Shown: piece by piece, positions 35,107 to 43,740 of the stretch | Layout: every line of letters starts with the position of its first letter | Numbering within the stretch: the stretch's first letter is position 1 | Assembly (NCBI GenBank): GCA_029782225.1 | Contig: JAKOVF010000121.1 | Coordinates: forward strand, 1 to 64,000 | Direction of reading: 5' to 3' | Source of the DNA: Chloroflexota bacterium | GTDB lineage: Bacteria; Chloroflexota; Anaerolineae; Anaerolineales; Villigracilaceae | Length of the DNA: 64,000 bases | Made by a program: the position numbers and the translations under genes | Notes under the pieces: model-generated | Databases searched by the model: none | Seen by the model: the letters and a program-made list of their open reading frames with translations, nothing else | Told to the model about the DNA's origin: nothing

Positions 35107-35763
35107 TCAGCTCTTCTGGTAATCGAGCACCACGACATGCGTCTCATCCGGGAGGCCCGAACGTGTCACCTTCAACGAAGGCTGTGACTGTGGTTTGCTC
35201 AAACCCATTTCCTTAATGAATTTGTTAAGGGACTCCAACGAGACTTTGGCATCCGGCGTCGCGTAATGCATCGGTATCACGAGATTCGGCTCAAGCAGAC
35301 TGATGACTTCGGCAGCCTTCGCAGCATTCAGGCTGCCACCGCCTCCTACAGGGACCAGAGCCACGTTGACCGTACCCAGGGCCTCGATCTCAGCCTGAGT
35401 AGGAATTTGCTGAAGATCGCCCAGATGAGCAACTGTGATGCCATCATAGTCAAACACATATAAAGTATTTCGAGTGCCGTTCGTACCTTTCTTTTTTCCG
35501 GTCGACCCTGTATCCGTATGGACGCCGGTAATAAACACGCCGCCAATCTCGAACTCGCCCGGCCCGTCTATCACATGCGATGTGCCTTTGACAGCTTCAG
35601 TATTATTGTGCCCGGGCGCGTCGTGGCTGACGGTAACGATGTCAGCCTTCAACCGCAGCGCGTCATAGCCAATTGTTTTGTTGTTATATGGATCGGTCAC
35701 TACCGTAGCATAATTGCGTTCAGTGAGCCGAAAACATGAATGTCCGTACCAGGTTATTTCCAT
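35107..35763 (-). CDS. MBL-fold metal-dependent hydrolase (UlaG-like)
   Basis: 218 residues from ATG 35763, chosen over the frame start 35859 because MEITWYGHSCFRLTE is the standard N-terminus of this family. The fold continues with DIVTVSHDAPGHNN (ligands, with SHDAPGHNN replacing HxHxDH), GPGEFEIGGVFITGV, VAHLGDLQQIPT and VIPMHYATPD. This is the UlaG/YtkL-type branch of metallo-beta-lactamase hydrolases, whose members hydrolyse small cyclic substrates. Divergent from the response-regulator gene at 35974. Confidence 0.85.
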   Translation of the reverse strand: MEITWYGHSCFRLTERNYATVVTDPYNNKTIGYDALRLKADIVTVSHDAPGHNNTEAVKGTSHVIDGPGEFEIGGVFITGVHTDTGSTGKKKGTNGTRNTLYVFDYDGITVAHLGDLQQIPTQAEIEALGTVNVALVPVGGGGSLNAAKAAEVISLLEPNLVIPMHYATPDAKVSLESLNKFIKEMGLSKPQSQPSLKVTRSGLPDETHVVVLDYQKS

Positions 35764-35973
35764 GAAAAGATGCCTCCGGGCGCTATTATAACCGCAACTA
35801 CAGTCCGCCTGCCAACAGCACCCAGATAACGATCGGGCTAGCCTGCCTAAAAACACCACCTGATAGAAACAAATGGTTTACAATTACACCACTACGAATC
35901 GTCCAGGGGCATCAGAGTACTTTGTGCCCTTTTACCACTTCAACCTGACGAGTCATCGCGAAGAGGAGCAAGA

Positions 35974-36417
35974 ATGATGGGAGAACCCGTGCTTGTCATG
36001 CTCGTAGAGGACAACTACGATCACGCCGAACTCGTGATCCGGACCCTTGAGGATCACCACATTGCCAATAAAATTCAGCATTTCTCCGATGGGCAAAGCG
36101 CCCTGGATTACCTGTTCCGCCGCGGCGCCTACGCAGACCCTGAAACAAGTCCGCGTCCGCACATAATCCTGCTGGACCTGCGTCTGCCGCGTGTTGATGG
36201 ACTGGAAGTGCTCCAAACGGTAAAAAACGATGAGGAATTGAGGAACATTCCCGTCATCGTTTTGACCACTTCGGAGGCCGATAAGGATGTAACCCGCGCC
36301 TACAGTCATCACGTGAACAGTTATCTGGTCAAGCCAGTGGGGTTTGACGATTTCAGCAAATTGATGAACGATCTTGGGTTCTACTGGCTCGGCTGGAATA
36401 CGAACCCAAATGCCTGA
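35974..36417 (+). CDS. Stand-alone response regulator (Rcp1/CheY-like)
   Basis: 147 residues; ATG 35974 follows GAGGAG. A single receiver domain: VMLVEDNYDHAELV gives the acidic pocket, HIILLDLRLPRVDGLEVL the phosphorylated Asp, VIVLTTSEADKD the Thr/Ser switch and YLVKPVGFDD the Lys. The loop RRGAYADPETSPRP is the insert typical of Rcp1-type regulators that serve phytochrome or hybrid kinases. It is 42 bases upstream of the PAS/HD-GYP regulator, so the pair probably belongs to one relay; no kinase is adjacent. Confidence 0.88.
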   Translation: MMGEPVLVMLVEDNYDHAELVIRTLEDHHIANKIQHFSDGQSALDYLFRRGAYADPETSPRPHIILLDLRLPRVDGLEVLQTVKNDEELRNIPVIVLTTSEADKDVTRAYSHHVNSYLVKPVGFDDFSKLMNDLGFYWLGWNTNPNA

Positions 36418-36459
36418 GCATTCCCCCATATTCGAAGCTACGATAAGGACGCGGCCCGG

Positions 36460-37848
36460 GTGGAAAATGTGATCAGAATCCTCCTCATTGAAGACGAAGA
36501 CGCGCACGCTGAATTGATCCAGCGCGCATTTGAAGATCGCGACCAGGTCCAGATACACCGCGTCAAATCCCTGCTCGAAGCCTGGGCCTATCTGGCGAAC
36601 ACTGAACCGAATTTGATCATCGCAGATTGGCGTCTGCCTGATGGTGAAAGCATGGAACTACTACCGGATCAGTATAACCCTCTTGCCACGCCGGTTATTT
36701 TGATGACAAGCTATGGGAATGAAGAGATCGCGGTGGAAGCGCTTAAATCCGGCGCACTGGATTACGTTGTGAAGTCGCCGGAGTCCATGCTGGATATGCC
36801 GCATCTCGCCGAGCGAGCGATCGAGCAATGGCAGGCACGCGCCGAACGGGCCCGGATGCAGAAGGCATTGCTTGAAAGCGAAGCGCAGTTCCGCCTGCTT
36901 GCTGAAAACGCCAGCGACATGATCTCCCGTCATGGAACCGATGGGAGCTTTCTGTATGTTTCACCTGCCTGTGAGGTCATACTTGGATATCGCCCTGATG
37001 AATTGATTGGGAAAACCGCTCTGGAACTCGTCCACCCGGATGACCAGTCTATGGTTCTGCGGATCATTCATGAGATACCGCCTGAGCCCAGGGTGCACAC
37101 CGTCTCCTACCGCATGCGGCATAAGAACGGCAATTATGTGTGGCTTGAAACCTCCGCACGCGCAGTGATGGACAAGGCAACCGGCGATGTGATAGAAGTG
37201 CAGACGGCCTCGCGCGACATCACCGAAAGAAAATACGTGGAAAAGGCCCTGCAAAATGCCCACAACAACTTGCAGGAGGCCTACGAACGGACCATTGAAG
37301 GCTGGGTCCGCGCCCTGGACCTCAGGGACCGCGAGACAGAAGGTCACACCCAGCGTGTGACAGAGCTTACGCTCAAAGTGGCGCAGACGTTAGGATTCTC
37401 CGAAGAACAATTGGTCCAGCTCCGCCGCGGGGCGCTGCTGCACGACATGGGGAAGATGGCGATTCCGGATGAGATCCTGCAAAAGCCCGGGCCTCTCAAT
37501 GAATCGGAATGGCGCGAGATGCGGCGTCATCCGATCTATGCCTACGAAATGCTTTCCCCGATTTCCTATTTACAGGGCGCGCTCGAGATCCCGTTCTGTC
37601 ATCACGAAAGATGGGACGGGAGTGGTTATCCGCGCGGCCTCAAAGAAGAGTCAATCCCGCTGGCAGCGCGTCTGTTTGCGATCGTAGATGTTTGGGATGC
37701 ATTGCGAAGCGATCGCCCATATCGCAAATGCATGCCGCGTGAGGAAGTGATCTCATACATTCGGGATAACGCGGGGAAACTTTTCGATCCACAACTGGTA
37801 CAGGTCTTTCTGTCTGTCATTGAATCACAACTGGTGTCTTCAAGTTGA
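36460..37848 (+). CDS. Response regulator with PAS and HD-GYP output
   Basis: 462 residues from GTG 36460. Receiver (1-125): ILLIEDEDAHAEL, LIIADWRLPDGESMEL with the phosphoacceptor Asp, VILMTSYGNE. A coiled connector leads to a PAS domain (about 148-260: ENASDMISRHGTDGSFLYVS). HD-GYP (about 285-455): GHTQRVTELTLKVA, LLHDMGKMAIPDEIL (HD pair), RRHPIYAYEML and HHERWDGSGYPRGLK. It should degrade cyclic di-GMP when phosphorylated. Its stop codon lies inside the -35 box of the SRP RNA promoter. Confidence 0.92.
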   Translation: MENVIRILLIEDEDAHAELIQRAFEDRDQVQIHRVKSLLEAWAYLANTEPNLIIADWRLPDGESMELLPDQYNPLATPVILMTSYGNEEIAVEALKSGALDYVVKSPESMLDMPHLAERAIEQWQARAERARMQKALLESEAQFRLLAENASDMISRHGTDGSFLYVSPACEVILGYRPDELIGKTALELVHPDDQSMVLRIIHEIPPEPRVHTVSYRMRHKNGNYVWLETSARAVMDKATGDVIEVQTASRDITERKYVEKALQNAHNNLQEAYERTIEGWVRALDLRDRETEGHTQRVTELTLKVAQTLGFSEEQLVQLRRGALLHDMGKMAIPDEILQKPGPLNESEWREMRRHPIYAYEMLSPISYLQGALEIPFCHHERWDGSGYPRGLKEESIPLAARLFAIVDVWDALRSDRPYRKCMPREEVISYIRDNAGKLFDPQLVQVFLSVIESQLVSSS

Positions 37849-37873
37849 CACCCCTCTGTACTTCGAGTATGCT
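37845..37873 (+). promoter_or_regulatory. Promoter of the SRP RNA gene
   Basis: TTGACA (37845-37850) and TATGCT (37868-37873) are exactly 17 bases apart, predicting a start near 37880, where the RNA begins. The -35 box overlaps the HD-GYP stop codon TGA (37846-37848). Confidence 0.85.
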
Positions 37874-37880
37874 TGCGCTC

Positions 37881-37984
37881 GTCCGGGCAGGCCCGGCGCG
37901 GCGGAGCCTTTCGAACCCCGCCAGGGTCGAAAGACAGCAACGGTAAGGAAGTGTTTCCGGGTGCCGCCGGTCGCCTGCCTGGAT
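37881..37984 (+). ncRNA. ffs: Small signal recognition particle RNA (4.5S-type)
   Basis: GTCCGGGCAGGC (37881-37892) pairs with GCCTGCCTGGAT (37973-37984) as the closing helix. The apical part CCAGGGTCGAAAGACAGCAACGG (given in parts: CCAGG, GTC-GAAA-GAC, AGCAACGG) is the conserved domain IV: GNRA tetraloop plus the symmetric loop that binds Ffh. Length about 104 bases fits bacterial small SRP RNA. The RNA scaffolds Ffh for co-translational membrane targeting. Ends are set by pairing and are accurate to a few bases. Confidence 0.92.
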
Positions 37985-38022
37985 ATTTCATTATTCAAGC
38001 CGCAGCTCTTTTGACACAAAAT

Positions 38023-38067
38023 CCAAAAACAAGGATGTGAGGCGTACGCCCCGCATCCTTGTTTTTA
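38023..38067. terminator. Terminator after the SRP RNA
   Basis: AAAAACAAGGATG and CATCCTTGTTTTT are exact inverted copies, so it can stop transcription from both sides. It lies about 40 bases past the RNA 3' end. Confidence 0.85.
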
Positions 38068-38099
38068 GGCCTCTCGTGCTCATGCGGTAAAATCAATTC

Positions 38100-38459
38100 A
38101 TGTCTTCTCAAAACTGGATAAAGATCGCTGTCGCGCTCATCATCGGTCTTGGGCTTGGCCTTATGTATGGCCTCGCTGTTAATCCGGTCGAATATACCGA
38201 TGCAACGCCGAAGGTCCTCCGCATCGATTACCGCGCTGATTACGTTCTGATGACTGCGGAAGCTTTTCAGGGGGAACAAAATCCCGAGCTGGCTGCGCGT
38301 CGGCTTGCACTTCTTGGAAGCGAACCACCGGCCCAAATTGTCAGCAGCACGATCGAATATGCCAAAGCAAATGGATTCACCCAGGATGAACTCACGCTGC
38401 TGCAGGGGCTCCTGACCGCTATGCAAACCTATCAGCCCGCCGGGGATGTGAACCAGTGA
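38100..38459 (+). CDS. Membrane-anchored protein, paralogue of the next gene
   Basis: 119 residues. Residues 7-28 (IKIAVALIIGLGLGLMYGLA) form one membrane helix with a short cytoplasmic start; the rest is outside. VEYTDATPKVLRIDYRADYVLM, then ARRLALLGSEPPAQIV, is repeated in altered form in the next gene, so the two arose by duplication. No family is recognised. GTG of the next gene overlaps its stop by 4 bases, so the two proteins are made together. Confidence 0.7.
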   Translation: MSSQNWIKIAVALIIGLGLGLMYGLAVNPVEYTDATPKVLRIDYRADYVLMTAEAFQGEQNPELAARRLALLGSEPPAQIVSSTIEYAKANGFTQDELTLLQGLLTAMQTYQPAGDVNQ

Positions 38460-39310
38460 ATCGCATCTGGCTTCACCTCCTGCTTGCGCTTCTCGCGGGA
38501 CTTGGGCTGGGTCTGGCATACTCATGGCTGTTCGCCCCGACTCAATTCACTGACGCGAGCCCTTCCATCCTGCGCGCGGATTTCAAAGCCGACTACCGGG
38601 TGGTCATTGCTGCCGCCTATGCAACCAATCACAACCTTGAGCGTGCCCGCTCCCGGCTTGCTCTGCTCGGTGATCCTGACCCTGTCCAGGCTTTGAGCGC
38701 GCAAGCGCAGCAGATGTTGGCCGCCGGCGAGTCGTTGGATGATGTGAGGGTCGTGGCCCAGCTTGCATCTGATATTCAACAGGGCGCGGCATCTCTCCCG
38801 AAGCCGAACACACCGACGGAAAATGTCACAGCAGTATCCACAGCAACGCCAACAGTCCCTCCGATTGACACGCCTGTCGGTCAGGCCACCTTTACACCAA
38901 CGCAGACGGTCGAAACACCCTTTGCGTTTACAACGCCAACACCGCGCCCGACGCATACACCAGTGCCTCCGCCGGGGAAACCCTTCGCATTGGTCGGGCA
39001 GGACACAGTCTGCGATACGACACTGCCTCAGGGCCTGCTGCAGTTCATCTTTATGGATTCGCGCCGCCGGCAGGTCGCTGGCGTCGAAGTCACTGTGACA
39101 TGGGACAAAGGCGAAGACAGCTTCTTCACCGGGTTCAAGCCCGAGCTTGGAGATGGATACGCTGACTTCCAAATGGAGGCGGGAGTCACCTACAGCGTCC
39201 GCGTAGTCGAAAGCGGCACAACGGTTCCAAATGTCAGCATTCCAGGCTGTACAGACCCGAGCGGCCAACCTTATCCGGGCGGCCTCCTGCTCACCTTCCA
39301 GCAGCCGTAA
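38456..39310 (+). CDS. Membrane-anchored protein with C-terminal beta-sandwich-like domain
   Basis: 284 residues from GTG 38456. Same front as the previous gene: one helix (5-27), TQFTDASPSILRADFKADYRVVI and RSRLALLGDPDPVQAL. A Thr/Pro-rich linker (about 120-175) leads to a C-terminal domain with QDTVCDTTLPQGLLQFIFM, VAGVEVTVTWDKGEDSFFTG and a closing GGLLLTFQQP, which looks like a Greek-key or carboxypeptidase-regulatory-like fold with two cysteines. Anchored outside the cell; partner of the short paralogue. Function unknown. Confidence 0.7.
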   Translation: MNRIWLHLLLALLAGLGLGLAYSWLFAPTQFTDASPSILRADFKADYRVVIAAAYATNHNLERARSRLALLGDPDPVQALSAQAQQMLAAGESLDDVRVVAQLASDIQQGAASLPKPNTPTENVTAVSTATPTVPPIDTPVGQATFTPTQTVETPFAFTTPTPRPTHTPVPPPGKPFALVGQDTVCDTTLPQGLLQFIFMDSRRRQVAGVEVTVTWDKGEDSFFTGFKPELGDGYADFQMEAGVTYSVRVVESGTTVPNVSIPGCTDPSGQPYPGGLLLTFQQP

Positions 39311-39407
39311 GTATCCAGGCTTGCCCCACCGTCCGTGGCGGGCTTTGGGCTGCAACCTGAGCAGTTCTCCTTCGTTATATCCCTCAGATTGAACGAAGGA
39401 GAAATCC

Positions 39408-39908
39408 ATGACAACATCCACATATCCAAATCAAAAGCCCGGACTTTTCACGGCTATTGCTGTGATGACCCTGGTCAGCGGAATTGTTAACCTCTTCTGG
39501 GGTTTTGTGGCCTCGCTCACCGCGTTGAGCACATTCGTCGGGGTGATATGCATCCCCATCACAATTATGCCTACCGTCCTTGGCATTTTTGAAGTCATCT
39601 ATGCTGCGAAATTGCTGAGCGCCCAGCCTGAACCGCTGAAACCTGCACAGACGATTGCTGCCTTTGAAGTTGCATCTTTCATCTACGGCAATGTTTTCTC
39701 GATGGTGGTCGGTATCCTCGCGCTGGTTTTCTATAACGACCTTGTGGTCAAGGATTACTTCGCTCGCCTGAATGGGACCGTTACCCCAGGCACGGTGGAA
39801 GAACCTGTCCCGCCAGATCCTGCCGTTCCCGCGGCTGAACCGGAACTTCCTCAGCCCGACGAGACCCCGCAGAAGCCGAAGCACATCCGCAAGGTAGCTG
39901 AAGAATGA
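39408..39908 (+). CDS. Four-helix membrane protein with Pro/Glu-rich tail
   Basis: 166 residues; ATG 39408 follows AAGGAG. Three to four membrane helices (about 13-35, 38-60, 82-105, DUF4064-like arrangement), then a tail VEEPVPPDPAVPAAEPELPQPDETPQKP in the cytoplasm or outside. No function is apparent. It is followed by a CCCCGAAGG hairpin and then the gcv promoter. Confidence 0.6.
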   Translation: MTTSTYPNQKPGLFTAIAVMTLVSGIVNLFWGFVASLTALSTFVGVICIPITIMPTVLGIFEVIYAAKLLSAQPEPLKPAQTIAAFEVASFIYGNVFSMVVGILALVFYNDLVVKDYFARLNGTVTPGTVEEPVPPDPAVPAAEPELPQPDETPQKPKHIRKVAEE

Positions 39909-39914
39909 TCAATA

Positions 39915-39939
39915 CCCCGAAGGATTGAACCCTTCGGGG
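39915..39939 (+). terminator. Stem-loop after the membrane protein gene
   Basis: CCCCGAAGG (39915-39923) pairs with CCTTCGGGG (39931-39939). There is no U-run after it, so termination is only probable. Confidence 0.45.
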
Positions 39940-39975
39940 CGTTCCGCCTCGTTCAAATCGGTGACGTTCTACCTC

Positions 39976-40004
39976 TTGACGCTCCTCCCCCTCAAACTTA
40001 GAAT
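39976..40004 (+). promoter_or_regulatory. Promoter of the gcv operon
   Basis: TTGACG (39976-39981) and TAGAAT (39999-40004) are 17 bases apart; the start would be near 40011, about 15 bases before the riboswitch. Confidence 0.7.
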
Positions 40005-40025
40005 TCACATTACAAATTAACGGTG

Positions 40026-40287
40026 ACAGGGAAGAGCCTCAGGAGCGCGGACTTAAGTCCGCTTTTGAGCGCCGAAGGTGCAAGTCTGGAACAGGCGAAG
40101 CCAGGCGAAACTCTCAGGCAAAAGGACCCTGCCCCGCAAAACTCTGGAAAGTCCCTTGCGGGATCATATCTGGCAATGGACACCGACGGTGCAAATCCTG
40201 AGCGGAGGGTCACGGGGCTGGTTTTCCAGCCTGTAACGAGACCCAAAGTCAAAGGATGAATCTCTCAGGTTTATTTACAGAGGACGC
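40026..40287 (+). promoter_or_regulatory. Tandem glycine riboswitch
   Basis: Two glycine aptamers in series. The first (about 40026-40137) contains AAGAGCCTCAGGAGCG, the CGCCGAAGGTGCAAG core, AACTCTCAGGCAAAAGGAC; the second (about 40138-40287) starts ACTCTGGAAAG, contains CACCGACGGTGCAA, AATCTCTCAGG and closes with ACAGAGGAC. Glycine-bound tandem aptamers switch on glycine-cleavage genes; gcvH follows 69 bases later. Which outcome (terminator or hidden ribosome site) is used was not resolved, but no U-run hairpin follows, so control of translation is likelier. Confidence 0.92.
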
Positions 40288-40355
40288 AGGATGTTTTCAT
40301 CGTGTGTCCTTTTTTGATTCGCCAAATCCATCTTTCTCCGAAGGAGACTACAAAC

Positions 40356-40733
40356 ATGAACGCTCCGTCCCACCTCAAATACACCAAATCTGATGAGTGG
40401 TTCGATCCCACCTCTGGTGCAATGGGCCTCACCGATTACGCCCAGGGCCAGCTTTCCGACATCGTCTTCGTTGAATTGCTCGTTGACGCCGGCGATACAC
40501 TGGAGGCCGGCAAGGCAATTGCTTCGGTCGAATCCGTCAAGGCCTCAGCTGAGATCTATGCTTCTGCCGGCGGAAAAGTGACCGCGGTCAACAAGGGACT
40601 TTCCGACAAGCCCGAGACCCTCAACAGCGACCCTTATGGCGACGGCTGGATGGTCAAGGTCGAGAATGGCGCTGCCAACGATCTGATGGATTCCGCCGCG
40701 TACCAGAAGTATTGCGAAGAGCGCGCTCATTAG
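40356..40733 (+). CDS. gcvH: Glycine cleavage system H protein
   Basis: 125 residues from ATG 40356 (AAGGAGA upstream). Carries the lipoyl group that shuttles methylamine between P and T proteins. KYTKSDEWFDPTSGAMGLTDYAQ is the H-protein front and SVESVKASAEIYA contains the lipoylated Lys. Length is standard. First gene of the riboswitch-controlled operon gcvH-gcvPA-gcvPB; no gcvT is in the window. Confidence 0.95.
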   Translation: MNAPSHLKYTKSDEWFDPTSGAMGLTDYAQGQLSDIVFVELLVDAGDTLEAGKAIASVESVKASAEIYASAGGKVTAVNKGLSDKPETLNSDPYGDGWMVKVENGAANDLMDSAAYQKYCEERAH

Positions 40734-40812
40734 TCATTGCGAGGAGGCCCTAGGCCGACGAAGCAATCCCATCTAGTTGGAGATTGCCTCGCCCTATCGG
40801 GCTCGCAATGAC
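40733..40812. repeat. REP-like palindrome inside the gcv operon
   Basis: TCATTGCGAG (from 40734) pairs with CTCGCAATGA (40802-40811), with CGAAGCAATC/GATTGC inner parts. It fills the gap between gcvH and gcvPA and could protect or separate the messages. Confidence 0.75.
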
Positions 40813-40827
40813 GGAGGAAATAAAATT

Positions 40828-42183
40828 ATGACCTACATCCCCATCTCCCCCAAAGAACGGGATGCGATGCTCGAGACCATCGGAGTGAAATCGCTTGACG
40901 ATCTCTTCGATGCCGTTCCTCAGAAACATCGCTTTCCCAAACTGGATCTCCCGCCCGCGCTGACTGAAATGGAAGCCTCCTCTTTACTGGGCGAACTGGC
41001 TTCCAGTAATGAAAACGTGCGCGAGCATATGATCTCCTTCCTCGGCGCCGGTGCATACAATCACTACATTCCCTCTGTGATCAACCACATGCTCCTGCGC
41101 GGTGAGTTCTATACAGCCTATACTCCCTACCAGCCCGAGATCTCCCAGGGCACTTTGCAGGCCATCTTCGAATATCAATCCCTGATGGCAAATCTCACCG
41201 GCATGGAAGTTTCCAACGCCTCTCACTATGACGGTGCAACGGCAGCGGCAGAAGCTGTCAGTCTGGCACACGCCCAGTTCCGCGGCAAGCGCAAAAAACT
41301 GGTCGTTTCACCCATGCTGCACCCGCAGTATCGCGAAGTCATTCGCACCTACACGCAGGGCATGGAACTGGAAGTTGCCGGAGATGACGCCTCAGCAGAC
41401 CTCGAGGCCGGCCCCGAAGCGCTGACGAATCTGATCGATGACGGCACGATGATGGTCATCGTTCAGTATCCCGATTTCTTCGGCCGCATCTACGACTACA
41501 CCAGGCTGATCGAAGCTGCGCATGCAAAAGGCGCGCTGGTCTGCGTGGTTGCCAACCCGACCGCGCTGGCCATGCTGAAGACGCCCGGCAGCATGGGCGC
41601 CGATATTGTCGTGGGCGAGGCACAGCCGTTCGGAATCCCGCTCTGGTATGGCGGCCCCTATCTTGGCTTCTTCACCACCAAGAAATCCTACGTTCATAAA
41701 ATGGCAGGACGCCTTGTCGGCGAGACTGTCGATAACCGCGGACAGCGTGCCTATGTGCTGACGCTCACCGCCCGCGAGCAGCATATCAAACGCGAACGCG
41801 CCACATCCAACATCTGTACCAATCAAGGTTTGCTCGCGCTCGGAGCTGCGATCTACATGTCCGTGCTTGGAAAGCAGGGTTTGCGCGAGGTTGCGAACCT
41901 CTGCTACCAGAAGGCGCATTACGCCGCGCAGGAACTGAGCAAGATCGATGGCTATGGTCTGTGCTTCACCGAGCCGTTCTTCCATGAATTCGCGTTCTGC
42001 TGCCCGCGGCCCGTTGAAGAGGTCAATGCACACTTGCTGGAGCACGGCATCATCGGCGGCTATGACCTGGGCAAGGATTATCCATCGCTCAAGGATCATA
42101 TGCTCATTGCAGTGACCGAGATGAACAGCAAGGAAGAAATCGATACGCTTGTGGAAGTCATCAAGGAGGTGAGCCATGATTGA
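40828..42183 (+). CDS. gcvPA: Glycine dehydrogenase subunit 1
   Basis: 451 residues; ATG 40828 follows GGAGGAA (the frame begins at 40777 inside the REP element). N-terminal half of glycine decarboxylase: FLGAGAYNHYIPSVINHM, YTAYTPYQPEISQGTLQ, SHYDGATAAAEAV and KRERATSNICTNQGL are typical. It lacks the PLP lysine, which is in GcvPB. Ends overlapping gcvPB by 8 bases, so equal production is likely. Confidence 0.96.
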   Translation: MTYIPISPKERDAMLETIGVKSLDDLFDAVPQKHRFPKLDLPPALTEMEASSLLGELASSNENVREHMISFLGAGAYNHYIPSVINHMLLRGEFYTAYTPYQPEISQGTLQAIFEYQSLMANLTGMEVSNASHYDGATAAAEAVSLAHAQFRGKRKKLVVSPMLHPQYREVIRTYTQGMELEVAGDDASADLEAGPEALTNLIDDGTMMVIVQYPDFFGRIYDYTRLIEAAHAKGALVCVVANPTALAMLKTPGSMGADIVVGEAQPFGIPLWYGGPYLGFFTTKKSYVHKMAGRLVGETVDNRGQRAYVLTLTAREQHIKRERATSNICTNQGLLALGAAIYMSVLGKQGLREVANLCYQKAHYAAQELSKIDGYGLCFTEPFFHEFAFCCPRPVEEVNAHLLEHGIIGGYDLGKDYPSLKDHMLIAVTEMNSKEEIDTLVEVIKEVSHD

Positions 42184-43693
42184 GTCACCTGTGAAACTGG
42201 ATGTGACGCCGAAGATTGTCGAGCCGACAGTCTTTGACCTCTCCTCGCCTGGCCGCCGCGGCGTGACCATGCCCGCTTCAGACGTGCCCGAAACTGCTCT
42301 GCCTCCCAAAGAGCTGCTTCGCTCCGACCTTCCCCTACCCGAACTCGCGGAAGTGGACGTTGTTCGTCATTACATGCGCCTCAGCAAGTTCAATTACGGT
42401 GTGGATGATGGACTCTATCCGCTTGGTTCGTGCACCATGAAATACAATCCGAAGATCAACGAGGATACTTGTCGTTTGCCCGGCTTCCTTTACACGCATC
42501 CACTGCAACCCATTGAAACGGTGCAGGGCAATCTCGCGCTGATGTATGAGATGCAGGAATGGCTGAAAGAAATCAGCGGCTTTGCCGGCATTACGCTTCA
42601 GCCTGCAGCCGGCGCTCACGGCGAATTCACCGGTGTGTTGATCATGCGTGCCTATCACAAAGCGCGCGGTGATCACAAACGCACCAAGATGCTTATCCCT
42701 GATGCGGCGCACGGCACCAACCCGGCCTCCACCGGCATGTTGGGCCTGTCCGTCGTCACCATCCCTTCAGATGAGCGCGGCAACGTGGATCTCAAGGCCC
42801 TCGAAGCGGCCTGCGACGATACAGTCGTCGGCATGATGCTCACTAACCCAAACACGCTCGGCATGTTTGATGAGCATATTGAGAAGGTGATCGAACTCGT
42901 TCATGGTTGTGGCGGCCTGATGTACGGCGATGGCGCCAACCTCAACGCGCTTCTCGGTATTGTTCGCCCCGGCGATGTTGGCTTCGACGTCATGCACTTC
43001 AACCTGCATAAGACGTTCGCGGTTCCACACGGCGGCGGCGGCCCAGGTTCAGGTCCCGTTGGTGTGGCAGCGCATCTCGCGGACTTCCTGCCTGCTCCCA
43101 TTATCGGAGTTGTCGAGGAAGCTGACGATGATACCCCGCCCCTGTATGGCTTTGTGACTCCCAGGCAGAGCATCGGGCGCATGAAAGCCTTCCACGGTCA
43201 CTTCGGCGGTGGATTAGTCCGCGCGTACACCTACATCGCTATGCATGGCCCGGATGGATTGAAGGACATTGCCCAGTACGCGGTGCTGAATGCCAATTAC
43301 ATTCAGGCGCGTATCCGTCATGCCTACCACATCCCATTCGACCGCATTTGCATGCACGAGTTCGTAGCGGAAGGACGCTTCGAAGGTTCGGATGTCCGCG
43401 CTCTGGATGTTGCCAAACGCCTGATGGACTACAACTTCCACCCGCCGACGAACTATTTCCCGCTGATCGTCCACGAAGCACTGATGATCGAGCCGACCGA
43501 GACCGAGAACAAGGATACCCTCGACCGCTTCGCCGATGTGCTGATCAAGATCGCAGAGGAAGCGAAGACGCAACCGGAGATCCTCCACAGTGCGCCGAAC
43601 AACACCCTGTTTGGCCGCATGGACGAGGTCAAGGCCGCCCGCGATCTGGTCCTGTGCTGCTGGCTGCCGGATAATTACGAGACTTTGGAGTAA
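42176..43693 (+). CDS. gcvPB: Glycine dehydrogenase subunit 2
   Basis: 505 residues. Catalytic half of the two-subunit glycine decarboxylase: LYPLGSCTMKYNPKINE, LQPAAGAHGEFTG, DAAHGTNPASTGM and HFNLHKTFAVPHGGGGPGSGP, in which the Lys binds pyridoxal phosphate. It releases CO2 from glycine and passes methylamine to GcvH. Split PA/PB organisation is usual in Chloroflexota, Firmicutes and archaea. A strong terminator follows. Confidence 0.96.
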   Translation: MIESPVKLDVTPKIVEPTVFDLSSPGRRGVTMPASDVPETALPPKELLRSDLPLPELAEVDVVRHYMRLSKFNYGVDDGLYPLGSCTMKYNPKINEDTCRLPGFLYTHPLQPIETVQGNLALMYEMQEWLKEISGFAGITLQPAAGAHGEFTGVLIMRAYHKARGDHKRTKMLIPDAAHGTNPASTGMLGLSVVTIPSDERGNVDLKALEAACDDTVVGMMLTNPNTLGMFDEHIEKVIELVHGCGGLMYGDGANLNALLGIVRPGDVGFDVMHFNLHKTFAVPHGGGGPGSGPVGVAAHLADFLPAPIIGVVEEADDDTPPLYGFVTPRQSIGRMKAFHGHFGGGLVRAYTYIAMHGPDGLKDIAQYAVLNANYIQARIRHAYHIPFDRICMHEFVAEGRFEGSDVRALDVAKRLMDYNFHPPTNYFPLIVHEALMIEPTETENKDTLDRFADVLIKIAEEAKTQPEILHSAPNNTLFGRMDEVKAARDLVLCCWLPDNYETLE

Positions 43694-43707
43694 GTGACAG
43701 CAAGAAA

Positions 43708-43740
43708 TACGCCTCCGGGACTTTCGCCCCGGAGGCGTAT
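43708..43740 (+). terminator. Terminator of the gcv operon
   Basis: TACGCCTCCGG and CCGGAGGCGTA are exact inverted copies around GACTTTCGCC, followed by TAATAATTG. Confidence 0.8.

Noticed and set aside
38522-39421. 299-residue minus-strand open frame across the paralogous membrane gene
   Set aside because: Cys/Arg-rich mirror frame; it also crosses a gene boundary and the sense gene has a clear signal helix and overlap.
41392-42309. 305-residue minus-strand open frame across gcvPA/gcvPB
   Set aside because: Antisense to two confirmed enzymes that overlap here; no start signals.
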